Of a DNA stretch of 64,000 nucleotides, positions 17,414-26,315 are shown in pieces. Both the position numbers and the translations under genes were made by a program. Source of the DNA: Bradyrhizobium sp. ORS 278 (GTDB lineage Bacteria > Pseudomonadota > Alphaproteobacteria > Rhizobiales > Xanthobacteraceae); contig NC_009445.1 of NCBI RefSeq assembly GCF_000026145.1, forward strand, positions 744,001 to 808,000, in the 5' to 3' direction. Position 1 is the stretch's first letter; each line of letters opens with the position of its first letter. The notes under the pieces are model-generated. The model was not told the DNA's origin. It did no database searches and saw only the letters and a list, made by a program, of their open reading frames with translations.

Positions 17414-17740
17414 CTAATTCGCTTTTGGATCTACGTCTGCAAAGATTGCGACGATGTCCTGCCGCGCGTCGATGACACGGACGATCTGCGGCCCTTCCTT
17501 TGCGACGCGGTAGAACACGACCTGGGCGCCGACGGGTATCGAACGAAGACCTGGTCGCAACTCGCTGCGAGACCGACCCGCATGTGGGAACTCGATCAGC
17601 ACCGTGACGGCGCGCTACACATCACGAAGAATTCGGTCGGCGATTGCTGGTCCGGCGGTGTCCGCTAGATACTCCCAAAGACGATCGAGATCGCTGATGG
17701 CTTCCGGTGACCACAGCGCTGCACGTTCACCCGCGGACAT
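17414..17740 (-). pseudogene. ParE-type toxin gene interrupted by an in-frame amber codon
   Basis: Reading from ATG 17740 gives MSAGERAALWSPEAISDLDR, then LWEYLADTAGPAIADRILRDV, a TAG at 17617-17615 (codon 42), and directly after it in the same frame RAVTVLIEFPHAGRSRSELR and PGLRSIPVGAQVVFYR to the end (108 codons in all). Both halves are typical of ParE/RelE toxins (DLDRLWEYLAD, then FPHAGRSR and VFYRV), so one nonsense change disrupts an otherwise intact gene. The ATG overlaps the antitoxin end by 14 bp, as usual for parDE pairs. A GTG at 17602 could restart translation of the last 62 codons, but that fragment lacks the first helices. ParE toxins poison DNA gyrase; this copy is probably inactive. 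Confidence 0.75.
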
Positions 17741-17957
17741 GTCCAGCGTTTTTCCGCTTGATCAACTCTTCGATATCCAGCGTCTGACCCTGGCCGGCAT
17801 CGAGAGACTCCACGCCTTGGTCAAGCATGTTACGAAGCGACTGAAGCTTCTGAACATGCGCAATCAGCTCGCGGCTGATTTGCTCCTGATCCGCCGCCGG
17901 TAGCTGCTCGAGTGCGGAGATTGCGTATTCGAGTGCCTTGATCATGGGCGAGATCAT
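17727..17957 (-). CDS. ParD-like antitoxin partner of the broken ParE gene
   Basis: 76 aa from ATG 17957, which has GGAG 7 nt upstream; ATG 17945 is a second possible start. The sequence (MIKALEYAISALEQLPAADQ, EQISRELIAHVQKLQSLRN) is helical and charged and ends in LDIEELIKRKNAGHVRG, the toxin-wrapping C-terminal tail expected of ParD-like antitoxins found before ParE genes in rhizobia. Antitoxins of this type bind the toxin and repress the operon. With the toxin interrupted the antitoxin may persist as a relic or protect against related toxins elsewhere in the genome. Confidence 0.6.
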   Translation of the reverse strand: MISPMIKALEYAISALEQLPAADQEQISRELIAHVQKLQSLRNMLDQGVESLDAGQGQTLDIEELIKRKNAGHVRG

Positions 17958-18015
17958 AGCAAATCTCCGGCAAACGCGCACCCGTCAATTGCGACCTGAG
18001 GGTTACTCGCAAGGC

Positions 18016-18531
18016 TCATTCCGCCGGCAGGATCGCGACCGAGATCGCCGCCTCCGGTGCGCCGCTGATCTGCAGCACGAACGGCTGCGCGCCGAGCTCG
18101 TACTTCACGGTCTTGCGGATGCCGTCGCAATCGGTGGCGCCGCTGAAGGCGACCGGCTTGAGGGTCTTGCCATCCTGCATGACGTCGATCCAGGCGGCGG
18201 CCGACAGGCTCACAGTGTAGATGCCCGGCTTGGGAGCGGTGGTCGTCCGCGTGAAGCCGGCGAAGCTGCCGTCCTTCGGCGCGCGCTCCGGGGTGGCCGG
18301 CAGCCTGGCATCGGCGAGCGGGCGCAGCGTGAGCAACACGCCCGTCGCCGGCAGCGCCGCGATCTCGGCGCCCGACTCCAGATTCTGGCGATCGGCTGCG
18401 GTCAACGCCGCGCGCTCGCGCGCGATGTCCCATTTGAACTTGTCGCAGCCGCTCGGCTCGGCGGCGCGGCAGGTGGCGCTGGCGGCAAGGCTCAGGAGCA
18501 GGGCGGTGGCAGCGCGGCGGATCAGGGTCAT
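18016..18531 (-). CDS. secreted protein of unknown function
   Basis: About 171 aa from ATG 18531. The N-terminus is a signal peptide (MTLIRRAATALLLSLAASAT, cleavage near CRAAE). The mature part begins SGCDKFKWDIARERAALTAA and contains a beta-rich region (GIYTVSLSAAAWIDVMQDGK) and TDCDGIRKTVKYELGAQPFV, which reads like a small periplasmic beta domain with two conserved-looking cysteines. I recognise no named family. It is flanked by the ParDE relic and mepA on the same strand. Function unknown. Confidence 0.6.
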   Translation of the reverse strand: MTLIRRAATALLLSLAASATCRAAEPSGCDKFKWDIARERAALTAADRQNLESGAEIAALPATGVLLTLRPLADARLPATPERAPKDGSFAGFTRTTTAPKPGIYTVSLSAAAWIDVMQDGKTLKPVAFSGATDCDGIRKTVKYELGAQPFVLQISGAPEAAISVAILPAE

Positions 18532-18699
18532 GACGGACTCAGAGGAGTGGACAGCCCAGCGCAATGCGCCGCGCCCAGGATCGTTGTCTGAAAGAGTGGG
18601 ACCGTCATCCCGTTCGAGTGCCGCGCTTACGGCGCGAGCCCGGACATCCTAGCGCATGTCGGCGCCGCCGCGAAACGCGATCGCGTCAGAGCTTGCGCC

Positions 18700-19641
18700 T
18701 CAATTCTTGGCATCCGGCGCGTGCAGTACCGCGCGGCAGGCCGGTGGCAGCTGCGCCATGGTGATCGGCTGCGGCGGCTTCGGCGGCTCCTTCGGCGGCG
18801 GCGGATGCAGCACCGCGTCGGAGAACCAGTAGTCGAGGTCGCCGCAGCCGTCGCCGCCCTCCTGGTCGGTCTGGCCGTGACAATCGGGATTGCCGGGCGG
18901 ACACATCATGCGGATGTGGAAGTGGTAGTCATGACCCCACCACGGCCGCACCTTCGTCAGCCAGCCGCGATCGCCCTTGGCGTCGCGGCACAGCGCCTTC
19001 TTGATCGCGGCGTTGACGAAGATGCGTTGCACCGACGGCTCCCTGGCCGCGGCGCGGATCACGGCGAGATGTCCCGGCGTAAACACGCGCGGGTCGACGT
19101 CGAGGCGGTCGGGCCGGACCATCATCACGGCCGACATGTCCTCGCGCTCGTTGCGTGACAGCCGGTGCTCGGGCATCGGCGTCAGCCAGATGTCTGCGTC
19201 GAGCCCGATCTGGTGGCTGGCATGACCGCTCAGCGCCGGTCCGCCGCGCGGCTGGCCGATGTCGCCGACCAGGATGCCGGGCCAGCCGGCGTCCTTGTGC
19301 GCCCGGGCGGCGAGTCGCTTGAGCAGCGCGATCAGCAGCGGATGGCCGAAATTGCGGTTCCTGGACAGCCGCATCACCTGCCAGTCGTCGCCATTGATCG
19401 GCATCCGCTCGGCGCCGGCGATGCAACCGCGGTTATAGGTGCCGATGACCTTGGTCGGCTGCGCCGAGGGCAGGACCCGGCGAGCGAACAACTCCTTGGC
19501 CGGGGTGTCGGGAGCATCCGGATGGGCCAACGGCGGCAGGGCCTGCGGCTCGACGCTCCCTTTGTCCTGCGCATGCGCCGGTGCCATGGCGGCGACGAGG
19601 GCCGAACTCATGACGGCGATCAGAATCAGGCGGACGTGCAT
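18700..19641 (-). CDS. mepA: penicillin-insensitive murein DD-endopeptidase
   Basis: 313 aa. Signal peptide at residues 1-24 (VMSSALVAAMAPAHAQ). The LAS metallopeptidase core shows the zinc motif GHASHQIGLDADIW (His and Asp) and the third zinc ligand region WWGHDYHFHIRMMC. The protein cleaves D-alanyl-meso-diaminopimelyl cross-links in peptidoglycan in the periplasm and is not inhibited by penicillin. Length and motif order match MepA. A proline-rich tail (HPPPPKEPPKPPQP) follows the domain. No partner genes are adjacent. Confidence 0.92.
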   Translation of the reverse strand: MHVRLILIAVMSSALVAAMAPAHAQDKGSVEPQALPPLAHPDAPDTPAKELFARRVLPSAQPTKVIGTYNRGCIAGAERMPINGDDWQVMRLSRNRNFGHPLLIALLKRLAARAHKDAGWPGILVGDIGQPRGGPALSGHASHQIGLDADIWLTPMPEHRLSRNEREDMSAVMMVRPDRLDVDPRVFTPGHLAVIRAAAREPSVQRIFVNAAIKKALCRDAKGDRGWLTKVRPWWGHDYHFHIRMMCPPGNPDCHGQTDQEGGDGCGDLDYWFSDAVLHPPPPKEPPKPPQPITMAQLPPACRAVLHAPDAKN

Positions 19642-19921
19642 GACACCAGTCTAGCCGTTGTACGCGTGCAAAGGAGGACGATCTTAAGCAGCGAGTAACC
19701 CTGCGTGCGGATTGGTGGAACCCGCCCAACACCGATCAAATGCACGATGTCGTGCGACAGATGAACGTCATCGCTCCGTAAATACACGGAATGCGTGTCA
19801 TGTTTGTAGCAGCCAGCGGACCGAGCTTACCGAAGGTTGTGCCGACATGTTTGATTAAGCATGTTCGACGATGATTCCTCGCCTAAAACGAGAATCGACG
19901 CCGAATCTCGCTCAATGAGAG

Positions 19922-19954
19922 ATGGTATCACTCTACATCGAGATACCATTTTTT
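19922..19954 (+). terminator. intrinsic-terminator-like hairpin in the leader of the EAL gene
   Basis: ATGGTATC (19922-19929) pairs perfectly with GATACCAT (19942-19949) around a 12-nt loop, and a run of six T ends the structure (19949-19954). It lies about 50 bp before the preferred start codon at 20002 and downstream of any likely promoter in the 19642-19860 gap, so it could act as a leader attenuator. The stem is AT-rich, so strength is uncertain. Confidence 0.45.
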
Positions 19955-20001
19955 CAGAAACTTGGCCGAAAACGCGACGCGTGAGGAGAGTGAGGCGTGT
20001 G

Positions 20002-22224
20002 ATGCGGCCTGTGCGGCCAATAAAGCCCAAAACGCTGAAGCGCGCGCCCCGCGCCAGTGCATCCCGTCCGGTGAGGCCGAGCCCGAAGCTGGGGCGGCGC
20101 AACCTGGAGGATACGGCCGCGGCCGACCAGATCGCTGGCACCCGGGCCGAGGCGGAGGCTGCCATCGCGGAGGCGAGGAAGGCGCATGACCGCCTGATGG
20201 AGGCGATCGACATCCTCCCCGAGGGGATCGTCTTTCTCGATTCCGACGGCCGTTACATTCTCTGGAACAAGAAATACGCCGAGATCTACAATCGCAGCTC
20301 CGATCTGTTCGAGTCCGGCGCGCGGCTGCAGGACACGATCCGCGTCGGCGTCGCGCGCGGCGACTATCCGGAAGCCGCGGGCCGCGAGGACGCGTGGATC
20401 ACCGAGCGGCTGGAGAAGCTGTTCCATCCGAGCGGCCGGCACGAACAGAAGCTCTCCGACGGCCGCACCATCCTGATCGAGGAGCGCCTCACCGGCGACG
20501 GCGGCATCATCGGTCTGCGCGTCGACATCACTGAGCTCAAGCAGCGCGAGGAATCGTTCCGGCTTCTGTTTGACGGCAACCCTGTCCCGATGATCGTCTG
20601 CGCGCGTGACGACGGCCGCGTGCTTGGCGTCAACGAGGCCGCGGCCCAGCACTACGGCTACAGCCGCGCGGCGTTCGAGCAGCTCAGCATCCGCAATCTG
20701 CAGGCCTACGAGAGCGAGACGCCCTGGGCCAGCGAGCAGTCCGGCGAGGAGCAGGCGGCGCGCACCTGGAAGCATGTCCGCGCCGACGGCGCGCTGATCG
20801 ATCTCGCAATCTATTCCCGCCACCTCGTCCACAACGATCAGCCGGCGGTGCTGCTGGCGCTGATGGACATTACCGAGCGCAAGCGCGCCGAGGCGCGACT
20901 GGCCTTCCTCGCCCAGCACGATGCACTGACCGGGCTGCCGAGCCGCAACCTGCTGCGTCAGCAGATCGACGACAAGCTGATCCAGATGCGGCGCGGCTCG
21001 GAGAAGATGGCCGTGCTGGTGCTCGGCCTCGACAATTTCAAGTCGATCAACGACACCTTGGGTCATGCTATCGGCGACCGGCTGCTGCGCGGTGTCGGCA
21101 AGCGGCTGCGCTCGATCCTGCGCCAGGAGGACATCGTGGCGCGGCTGAACTCGGACGAGTTCGCGGTCGTGCAGGGCGGACTGGCGCGGCCGGAAGATGC
21201 CGCGCAGCTCTGCCGCCGCCTGCTGCAGGCACTCGCCGATCCCTATCTGATCGACGGCAGCTCGGTGACGATCGGCGCGACGATCGGCATCGCGATGGCG
21301 CCAAATGATGGGGACGATGCCGAGAAGCTCCTGAAGAACGCCGACATGGCGCTGTCGCGCGCCAAGACGGAGACGCGCGGCACCTTCAGCTATTTCGAGA
21401 CCGGCATGGATGCGCGGGCGCAGAGCCGGCGCAAGATCGAGATCGAGCTGCGCGATGCGATCCAGCGCGACCTGCTGCAGCCGCACTATCAGCCGCTGAT
21501 CGATCTTTCGACCGGCCGCATCACCGGCTTCGAGGCGCTGGTGCGCTGGCCGCATCCGGAGCGCGGCATGATCCCGCCGTCGGAGTTCATTCCGATCGCC
21601 GAGGAGACCGGGCTGATCTCCGGGCTCGGCCGCTCGATGCTGCGCCAGGCCTGCAGCGATGCGGCGAAATGGCCCGACGAGGTGCGCGTGGCCGTGAACA
21701 TGTCGCCGCTGCAATTCCGCGTCGGCAACGTGCTGTCGCTGGTGATGGATGCGCTCAAGCAGTCCGGCCTGCCGGCGAGCCGGCTCGAGCTCGAGATCAC
21801 CGAGACCTTGGTGCTAGAGAAGAGCGGCCAGGTGCTGGCGACACTGCATGCGCTGCGGGCGCTCGGCGTGCGCATCTCGATGGACGATTTCGGCACCGGC
21901 TATTCCAGCCTGAGCTATCTGCGCAGCTTCCCGTTCGACAAGATCAAGGTCGACCAGTCCTTCATCCGCGACCTCGCCGCCAACCGCGAGGCGCAGGCGA
22001 TCGTCCGCTCGATCGTCAGCCTCGGCAAGGGCCTCGGCGTCACCATCACCGCGGAGGGCGTCGAGACCGAGGCCGAGCTGCGCTGCCTGCGCGCCGAAGG
22101 TTGCCACGAGGCGCAGGGCTATCTGTTCAGCCGCCCGCGGCCGAACGCCGAGATCGTCGGCCTTTTGCTGGCGCAGCGGGATGCGTCGGGTGGACCGTCA
22201 TCGGGCAAGGCGATGGTGGCTTAG
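20002..22224 (+). CDS. PAS-PAS-GGDEF(degenerate)-EAL cyclic-di-GMP phosphodiesterase
   Basis: About 740 aa from ATG 20002, chosen because GAGG lies 6 nt upstream; an ATG at 19861 has no ribosome site and would span a terminator-like hairpin. A basic, proline-rich N-terminus precedes two PAS folds (LMEAIDILPEGIVFLDSDGR and EESFRLLFDGNPVPMIVCAR). The GGDEF-like domain has NSDEF in place of GGDEF (residues 383-387), which should abolish diguanylate cyclase activity but may still bind GTP. The EAL domain keeps its catalytic set: FEALVRW (Glu511), LELEITET, MDDFGTGYSS, KVDQSF and TAEGVET. It should therefore hydrolyse c-di-GMP to pGpG in response to PAS signals, lowering c-di-GMP and favouring motility. 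Cytoplasmic, no membrane helices. Confidence 0.85.
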   Translation: MRPVRPIKPKTLKRAPRASASRPVRPSPKLGRRNLEDTAAADQIAGTRAEAEAAIAEARKAHDRLMEAIDILPEGIVFLDSDGRYILWNKKYAEIYNRSSDLFESGARLQDTIRVGVARGDYPEAAGREDAWITERLEKLFHPSGRHEQKLSDGRTILIEERLTGDGGIIGLRVDITELKQREESFRLLFDGNPVPMIVCARDDGRVLGVNEAAAQHYGYSRAAFEQLSIRNLQAYESETPWASEQSGEEQAARTWKHVRADGALIDLAIYSRHLVHNDQPAVLLALMDITERKRAEARLAFLAQHDALTGLPSRNLLRQQIDDKLIQMRRGSEKMAVLVLGLDNFKSINDTLGHAIGDRLLRGVGKRLRSILRQEDIVARLNSDEFAVVQGGLARPEDAAQLCRRLLQALADPYLIDGSSVTIGATIGIAMAPNDGDDAEKLLKNADMALSRAKTETRGTFSYFETGMDARAQSRRKIEIELRDAIQRDLLQPHYQPLIDLSTGRITGFEALVRWPHPERGMIPPSEFIPIAEETGLISGLGRSMLRQACSDAAKWPDEVRVAVNMSPLQFRVGNVLSLVMDALKQSGLPASRLELEITETLVLEKSGQVLATLHALRALGVRISMDDFGTGYSSLSYLRSFPFDKIKVDQSFIRDLAANREAQAIVRSIVSLGKGLGVTITAEGVETEAELRCLRAEGCHEAQGYLFSRPRPNAEIVGLLLAQRDASGGPSSGKAMVA

Positions 22225-22282
22225 TCACAGCTTTAGCCGCGATCCCGCCCGAAAACTTCAGCTTGTGGTTGGCTCTCTCCGC

Positions 22283-22370
22283 GTCGTCATGGCCGGGCTT
22301 GTCCCGGCCATCCACGTCGAGCCGCGCCTGGAGGACGACGTGGATGCGCTGGACGAGCCCGGGCATGACG
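22283..22370. repeat. inverted palindromic repeat (GTCATGGCCGGGC type)
   Basis: The left arm begins GTCGTCATGGCCGGGCTTGT and contains a GGCCGGG...CCCGGCC hairpin. The right arm ends GAGCCCGGGCATGACG, and both inner flanks carry complementary CCACGTCG/CGACGTGG. The same subtype occurs at 48331-48458. It occupies the gap between the EAL gene and ftrA. Confidence 0.7.
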
Positions 22371-22431
22371 AGTAACTAATTGGCAGTTCGCTTGTTGCGC
22401 TCACTTGTCGTGTTTTGGTCGATCGCCGACA

Positions 22432-23418
22432 TCAGGGCATGCTGCTTCTGAACCGCGCGCGATACGCGGCCGGCGATGTGCCGACGCTGCGGCGGAAAGC
22501 GACGCGGAAGGTTTCGAGCGACTGATAGCCGCATTGCGCCGAGACGTCGGCAAGCGAGAGCACCCCGCTCTCGAGCAGCTCCCGCGCGCGCGACATGCGC
22601 TCCTGCTGCAGCCAGGCGGCGGGGCCGGCACCCGTGCTCTCGTTGAAGCGCCGCAGGAAGGTGCGCTCGCTCATGCCTGCCCGCTTGGCCATGGCGCTGA
22701 TCGCGATCGGTTGCGACAGCCTTGTGCGCGCCCAGTCCATCACATCGCCGATCGTGCGTCCGGGGCGCGCCTGGATCGGCGCGGCGACGTATTGCGCCTG
22801 TCCGCCGTCGCGATGCGGCGGCATCACCAGGCGCCGCGCCACGCTGTTGGCGATCTTGGCTCCGAAGTCGCGCCGTACGAGGTGCAGGCAGGCGTCGATG
22901 CCGGCGGCGCTGCCGGCCGAGGTGATGACGTCGCCCTCGTCGACATAGAGCGTGTCCTCTTCGATCTGAATACCCGGATAAAGCCGCTTCAGGTCGGGCA
23001 TGTGCCGCCAGTGCGTGGTCGCGCGCCTGCCGTCGAGCAGCCCGGCCGCCGCCAGCACGAACACGCCCGAGCAGATCGACAGGCAGCGGGCGCCGCGCGC
23101 GGAGGCTTGCGCGATGGCGCGCAGCAGCCGTTCCGGCGGCCGCTCGTTGCGGTCGCGCCATCCGGGCACGATGATCGTGCGTGCCTCCTTCAGCCGGGTC
23201 AGCGGCGCGCCGGCCTCGACGACGATGCCGCCGATCGCCCGCGACCGCCGCCCCTCTGCGGAGACGACCTTGAACCGATACCAGGGGAAATCGAACTCCG
23301 GCCGCGGCAGCCCGAACACTTCCACGGCGATGCCGAACTCGAAGGTGCACAGCCCGTCATAGGTGATGACGGCGACGAGGCCGGGATCCGGATCGGGTTT
23401 ACGTGCAGGACGTGGCAT
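22432..23418 (-). CDS. ftrA: GlxA/FtrA-type AraC regulator with DJ-1/PfpI domain
   Basis: 328 aa from ATG 23418. Residues ~10-180 form a DJ-1/PfpI class I amidotransferase-like domain (VAVITYDGLCTFEFGIAVEV, Cys in LSICSGVFVLAAAGLLDGRR, then TSAGSAAGIDACLHLVRRDF). Residues ~220-320 carry the AraC double helix-turn-helix (AISAMAKRAGMSERTFLRRF, LADVSAQCGYQSLETFRVAF). Proteins of this exact layout are annotated FtrA. It diverges from a rhodanese gene 97 bp away, a pairing often seen for this regulator, so it probably controls the rhodanese. The effector is unknown. Confidence 0.85.
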   Translation of the reverse strand: MPRPARKPDPDPGLVAVITYDGLCTFEFGIAVEVFGLPRPEFDFPWYRFKVVSAEGRRSRAIGGIVVEAGAPLTRLKEARTIIVPGWRDRNERPPERLLRAIAQASARGARCLSICSGVFVLAAAGLLDGRRATTHWRHMPDLKRLYPGIQIEEDTLYVDEGDVITSAGSAAGIDACLHLVRRDFGAKIANSVARRLVMPPHRDGGQAQYVAAPIQARPGRTIGDVMDWARTRLSQPIAISAMAKRAGMSERTFLRRFNESTGAGPAAWLQQERMSRARELLESGVLSLADVSAQCGYQSLETFRVAFRRSVGTSPAAYRARFRSSMP

Positions 23419-23515
23419 TGGCGGAAACTTACCGGACTTTGTCGGATCCGTCACTTGGGTCGCGGGCGGTTGCGCGCGAGGTTGGAGCCGCTCATGCAAC
23501 GTCGCTGGAGAGACC

Positions 23516-23914
23516 ATGACCACCCATGTCACCGAGGTGCCCGCAGCGCCATCAGCGCAGGCGCTTGCCCATTTCGAGGCGATGCTGGCGTACGAGACCG
23601 ATTGCTGGGACGTGCACCAAAGCCTGCGCGCCACCGCGCCGGATTTCATTCTGGTGGACGTCCGCGGCGAGCCCTCCTTCGCCAAGGGCCACATCGCCGG
23701 CGCGATCAACATTCCGCACCGGACCATGACCGCGGAGCGGATGGCTGCATATCCGCGCGACACGACCTTCGTGGTGTATTGCGCTGGCCCGCACTGCAAC
23801 GGCGCCAACCGCGCCGCCATCCGCCTCGCGCGGCTCGGGCGCCCCGTCAAAATGATGATCGGCGGCATCGCCGGCTGGCTCGACGAGGGCTTTGCGCTGA
23901 CGACGGGTGACTGA
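23516..23914 (+). CDS. single-domain rhodanese-like sulfurtransferase
   Basis: 132 aa. The rhodanese fold is seen in FILVDVRGEPSFAKGHIAGA, INIPHR and the active-site loop VVYCAGPHCNGANRAAIRLA, in which the first Cys is the likely persulfide-carrying residue and a second Cys lies four residues later. GGAGAG precedes ATG 23516. Such cytoplasmic proteins move sulfane sulfur from thiosulfate or persulfides to acceptors. Divergent location from ftrA suggests that regulator controls it. The acceptor is unknown. Confidence 0.85.
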   Translation: MTTHVTEVPAAPSAQALAHFEAMLAYETDCWDVHQSLRATAPDFILVDVRGEPSFAKGHIAGAINIPHRTMTAERMAAYPRDTTFVVYCAGPHCNGANRAAIRLARLGRPVKMMIGGIAGWLDEGFALTTGD

Positions 23915-23947
23915 ACGTGAGAGCCCGGCTCTTGCATCATTAAAAGT

Positions 23948-24071
23948 GTCGTCCCGGCCTTGAGCCGGGACCCATAAACACCGACGGCCGAATTTAGAGC
24001 GACCTGGAGCTACAGCCGTGCTTCACCTCAGGCGGCGCGGTGTATGGGTCCCGGCTCAAGGCCGGGACGAC
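23948..24071. repeat. REPIN-like element, two identical 29-bp arms in inverted orientation
   Basis: The left arm (23948-23976) begins GTCGTCCCGGCCTTGAGCCG and ends GGGACCCATA; the right arm (24043-24071) is its perfect reverse complement, 29 of 29. Each arm is itself a hairpin (CCCGGC...GCCGGG). Total length is 124 bp, the same as the copy at 38097, which shares this 29-bp arm exactly. Confidence 0.85.
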
Positions 24072-24107
24072 GGCGGAGTGTTTGGCGAGCAGCGTTGGCA
24101 CCGATCG

Positions 24108-26084
24108 CTACGCCGCCTGGCGCAGGCCGGCCAGAAACGTGTCGACGCTCTTGAACAGCTCGCTGGCCTGCTTGCCGAGGTCGCGTGTCGCCACCATCAC
24201 GTGATCGGCGAGCTGGCGCGACTGTTCGGCGGCGTCGCTGGCGCCGACCACGTTCTGCGACACCTCCGACGTGCCCGAGGCGGCCTGCTGGACGCTGCGC
24301 GCGATCTCGCGGGTCGCCGAGCCCTGCTGCTCGACGGCGGCGGCGATGGTCGCGGCGATGCCGCTGATCTCCTGGATCGTGGTACTGATGCCGCCGATCG
24401 CGGTGACGCAGTCGGAGGTCGCGGCCTGGATCGAGGTGACCTGTCCCGCGATCTCCTCGGTGGCCTTCGCGGTCTGCCCGGCGAGTTCCTTGACCTCGGC
24501 GGCGACCACCGCGAAGCCGCGGCCGGCCTCGCCGGCGCGCGCCGCCTCGATCGTGGCGTTCAGCGCCAGCAGGTTGGTCTGGCTGGCGATCGCGTCGATC
24601 AGGCGCAGCACGTCGCCGATCTTCTCGGCGGCGGCGGCGAGGCTGCCGACCATTTCGGTGGTCTGCCGCGCCTTGACCACGGCGCCATCGGCCACCTTGC
24701 TCGAATGCGCGACCTGTCGGCCGATCTCGGTCACCGAAGAAGCGAGTTCCTCTGACGCCGCGGCCACCGTCGAGACGCCGCTCGAGGCCTCCTCCGACGC
24801 AGCCGCCGCGGCAGCCGTGCGCTGCGAGGTGCCGTTGACGCTGATCGTGATCTCTTCAACGACGCGCTCCATGTCGGCGGTCGCCTTGGCCACCGCTGAC
24901 ACCACGCCCTTGACGTCGGCCTCGAAGCGGTCGGCCATCTGCCGCTGCAGCGCCTGCTTGTCGCGCTCGGCCTGCTTCTGGTTGGCCTCCTGCGCGTCGC
25001 GCAGGCTCGCAGTCTCGATCATGTTGCGGCGAAACACGTCGACCGCCTGCGCCATGGTGCCGAGCTCGTCCTTGCGTTCGCCGCCGGGGATCGCGACCCC
25101 GGTGTCGCCGCTCGACAGCCGGTGCATCACGGCGGTGATCGCGGCCAGCGGGCGCGAGATGCCGCGGGCGACGAGCAGCGCGACGATGACGGCAAGCAGC
25201 AGGATCACCAGCGTGCCTGCGATCAGCTGCTGCTGCGCGCTGGCGGCCGCGGCCTCGTAGGCGGTGGTGTCCTTGATCAGCTCGAGCACGGCAACGGGAT
25301 CGCCGGCATAGTTCTTGATCTGGCCAACGAACAATGCTGCGGGCCGCCCGTTCAGGGTTGCGTCGCGCTGCAGTTGGTTGCCCTTGAACACCGCGAGCAC
25401 TTCCTCCGGCGTGGCGACGACATCGTCGCCGAACGTCGAGGACAGCCGCTTAGGCTGGCCGTCATTGATCCAATAGACCGCGAGATCGATGCCGAAGCGC
25501 TGCTTGGCGCGGTCGACGAACTCCTTGCCGAAGGCAGCGCCGACATCGACGGTGGCGATCACCTTGCCGTCGCGCACGATCGGCGTCATGCCGAAGATGC
25601 CGAGCGACAGCCGGCTCTGCTCGACGCCGGCGATCTGTTTCCCGGTCTGGTTGGCCTGCACGACGGTGAGGCGGCGCTTCGAGGTGTCGTCGCCGAACAC
25701 CTTCGGCTCATGCACGCGGTAGAAGTTGGTCGCCGGCGGCGCCCACACGTTGACCAGCGGAATGCCCTGCGCCTTCAGCGAGGTCATGGCGCCGCCGAGC
25801 AGGGCGCCCAGCGCATCGCGGTCGCCCTTGAGATAGGCGTCGGCGACCGGCGGCAGCGCCGCCAAAGTCGAACTCACCGCCAGCGCCGCGCGGCCCTCAT
25901 AGTCGATGCCGGCCGAGACGCTGTCGAACTGCAGCTTGAGCTGCTGCTCCAGAGCGAGGCGGGTCAGCGCGCGCTGCTGGATGACGGAAAAGGTACCGAG
26001 CACGGCGCAGGCGATGGCGACCGTGAGCGACAGCGCAATGATGAGGCGGGCGGAGATCGATTGAAGGCGGGACATTCCGGGCAT
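24108..26084 (-). CDS. methyl-accepting chemotaxis protein with periplasmic Cache-type sensor
   Basis: 658 aa. Helix 1 lies near residues 12-33 ([20 protein letters not shown]). A ~250-residue periplasmic region with a Cache-like core ([38 protein letters not shown]) is followed by helix 2 near residues 280-305 ([20 protein letters not shown]), HAMP, and a long signalling coiled coil. The hairpin tip has [20 protein letters not shown] followed by [15 protein letters not shown]. It senses an external ligand and controls CheA; the ligand class cannot be read. Stands alone next to a REPIN-like repeat. ATG 26075 is an alternative start. Confidence 0.92.
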   Translation of the reverse strand: MPGMSRLQSISARLIIALSLTVAIACAVLGTFSVIQQRALTRLALEQQLKLQFDSVSAGIDYEGRAALAVSSTLAALPPVADAYLKGDRDALGALLGGAMTSLKAQGIPLVNVWAPPATNFYRVHEPKVFGDDTSKRRLTVVQANQTGKQIAGVEQSRLSLGIFGMTPIVRDGKVIATVDVGAAFGKEFVDRAKQRFGIDLAVYWINDGQPKRLSSTFGDDVVATPEEVLAVFKGNQLQRDATLNGRPAALFVGQIKNYAGDPVAVLELIKDTTAYEAAAASAQQQLIAGTLVILLLAVIVALLVARGISRPLAAITAVMHRLSSGDTGVAIPGGERKDELGTMAQAVDVFRRNMIETASLRDAQEANQKQAERDKQALQRQMADRFEADVKGVVSAVAKATADMERVVEEITISVNGTSQRTAAAAAASEEASSGVSTVAAASEELASSVTEIGRQVAHSSKVADGAVVKARQTTEMVGSLAAAAEKIGDVLRLIDAIASQTNLLALNATIEAARAGEAGRGFAVVAAEVKELAGQTAKATEEIAGQVTSIQAATSDCVTAIGGISTTIQEISGIAATIAAAVEQQGSATREIARSVQQAASGTSEVSQNVVGASDAAEQSRQLADHVMVATRDLGKQASELFKSVDTFLAGLRQAA

Positions 26085-26315
26085 TCCTTGCTGTGCAGCA
26101 AGGTCCCAGAATACCGTTAAGGAAAAGATACCGTGGTTTTACGGGAATCTGGATTGATCGATGAATGCGTGATGCATGTCCCGTCGAGAATGACCTCGAA
26201 ACCGCCTGAGACTGTTTCGATCCGTTGACTCCCGCACAGGTCGAAGTTAGTGCAGCGGCGGGGTTCCGGGTTTTTACGGGTCTGGGGGCGGGCCATGCTG
26301 TCATACTGTCTGCCG

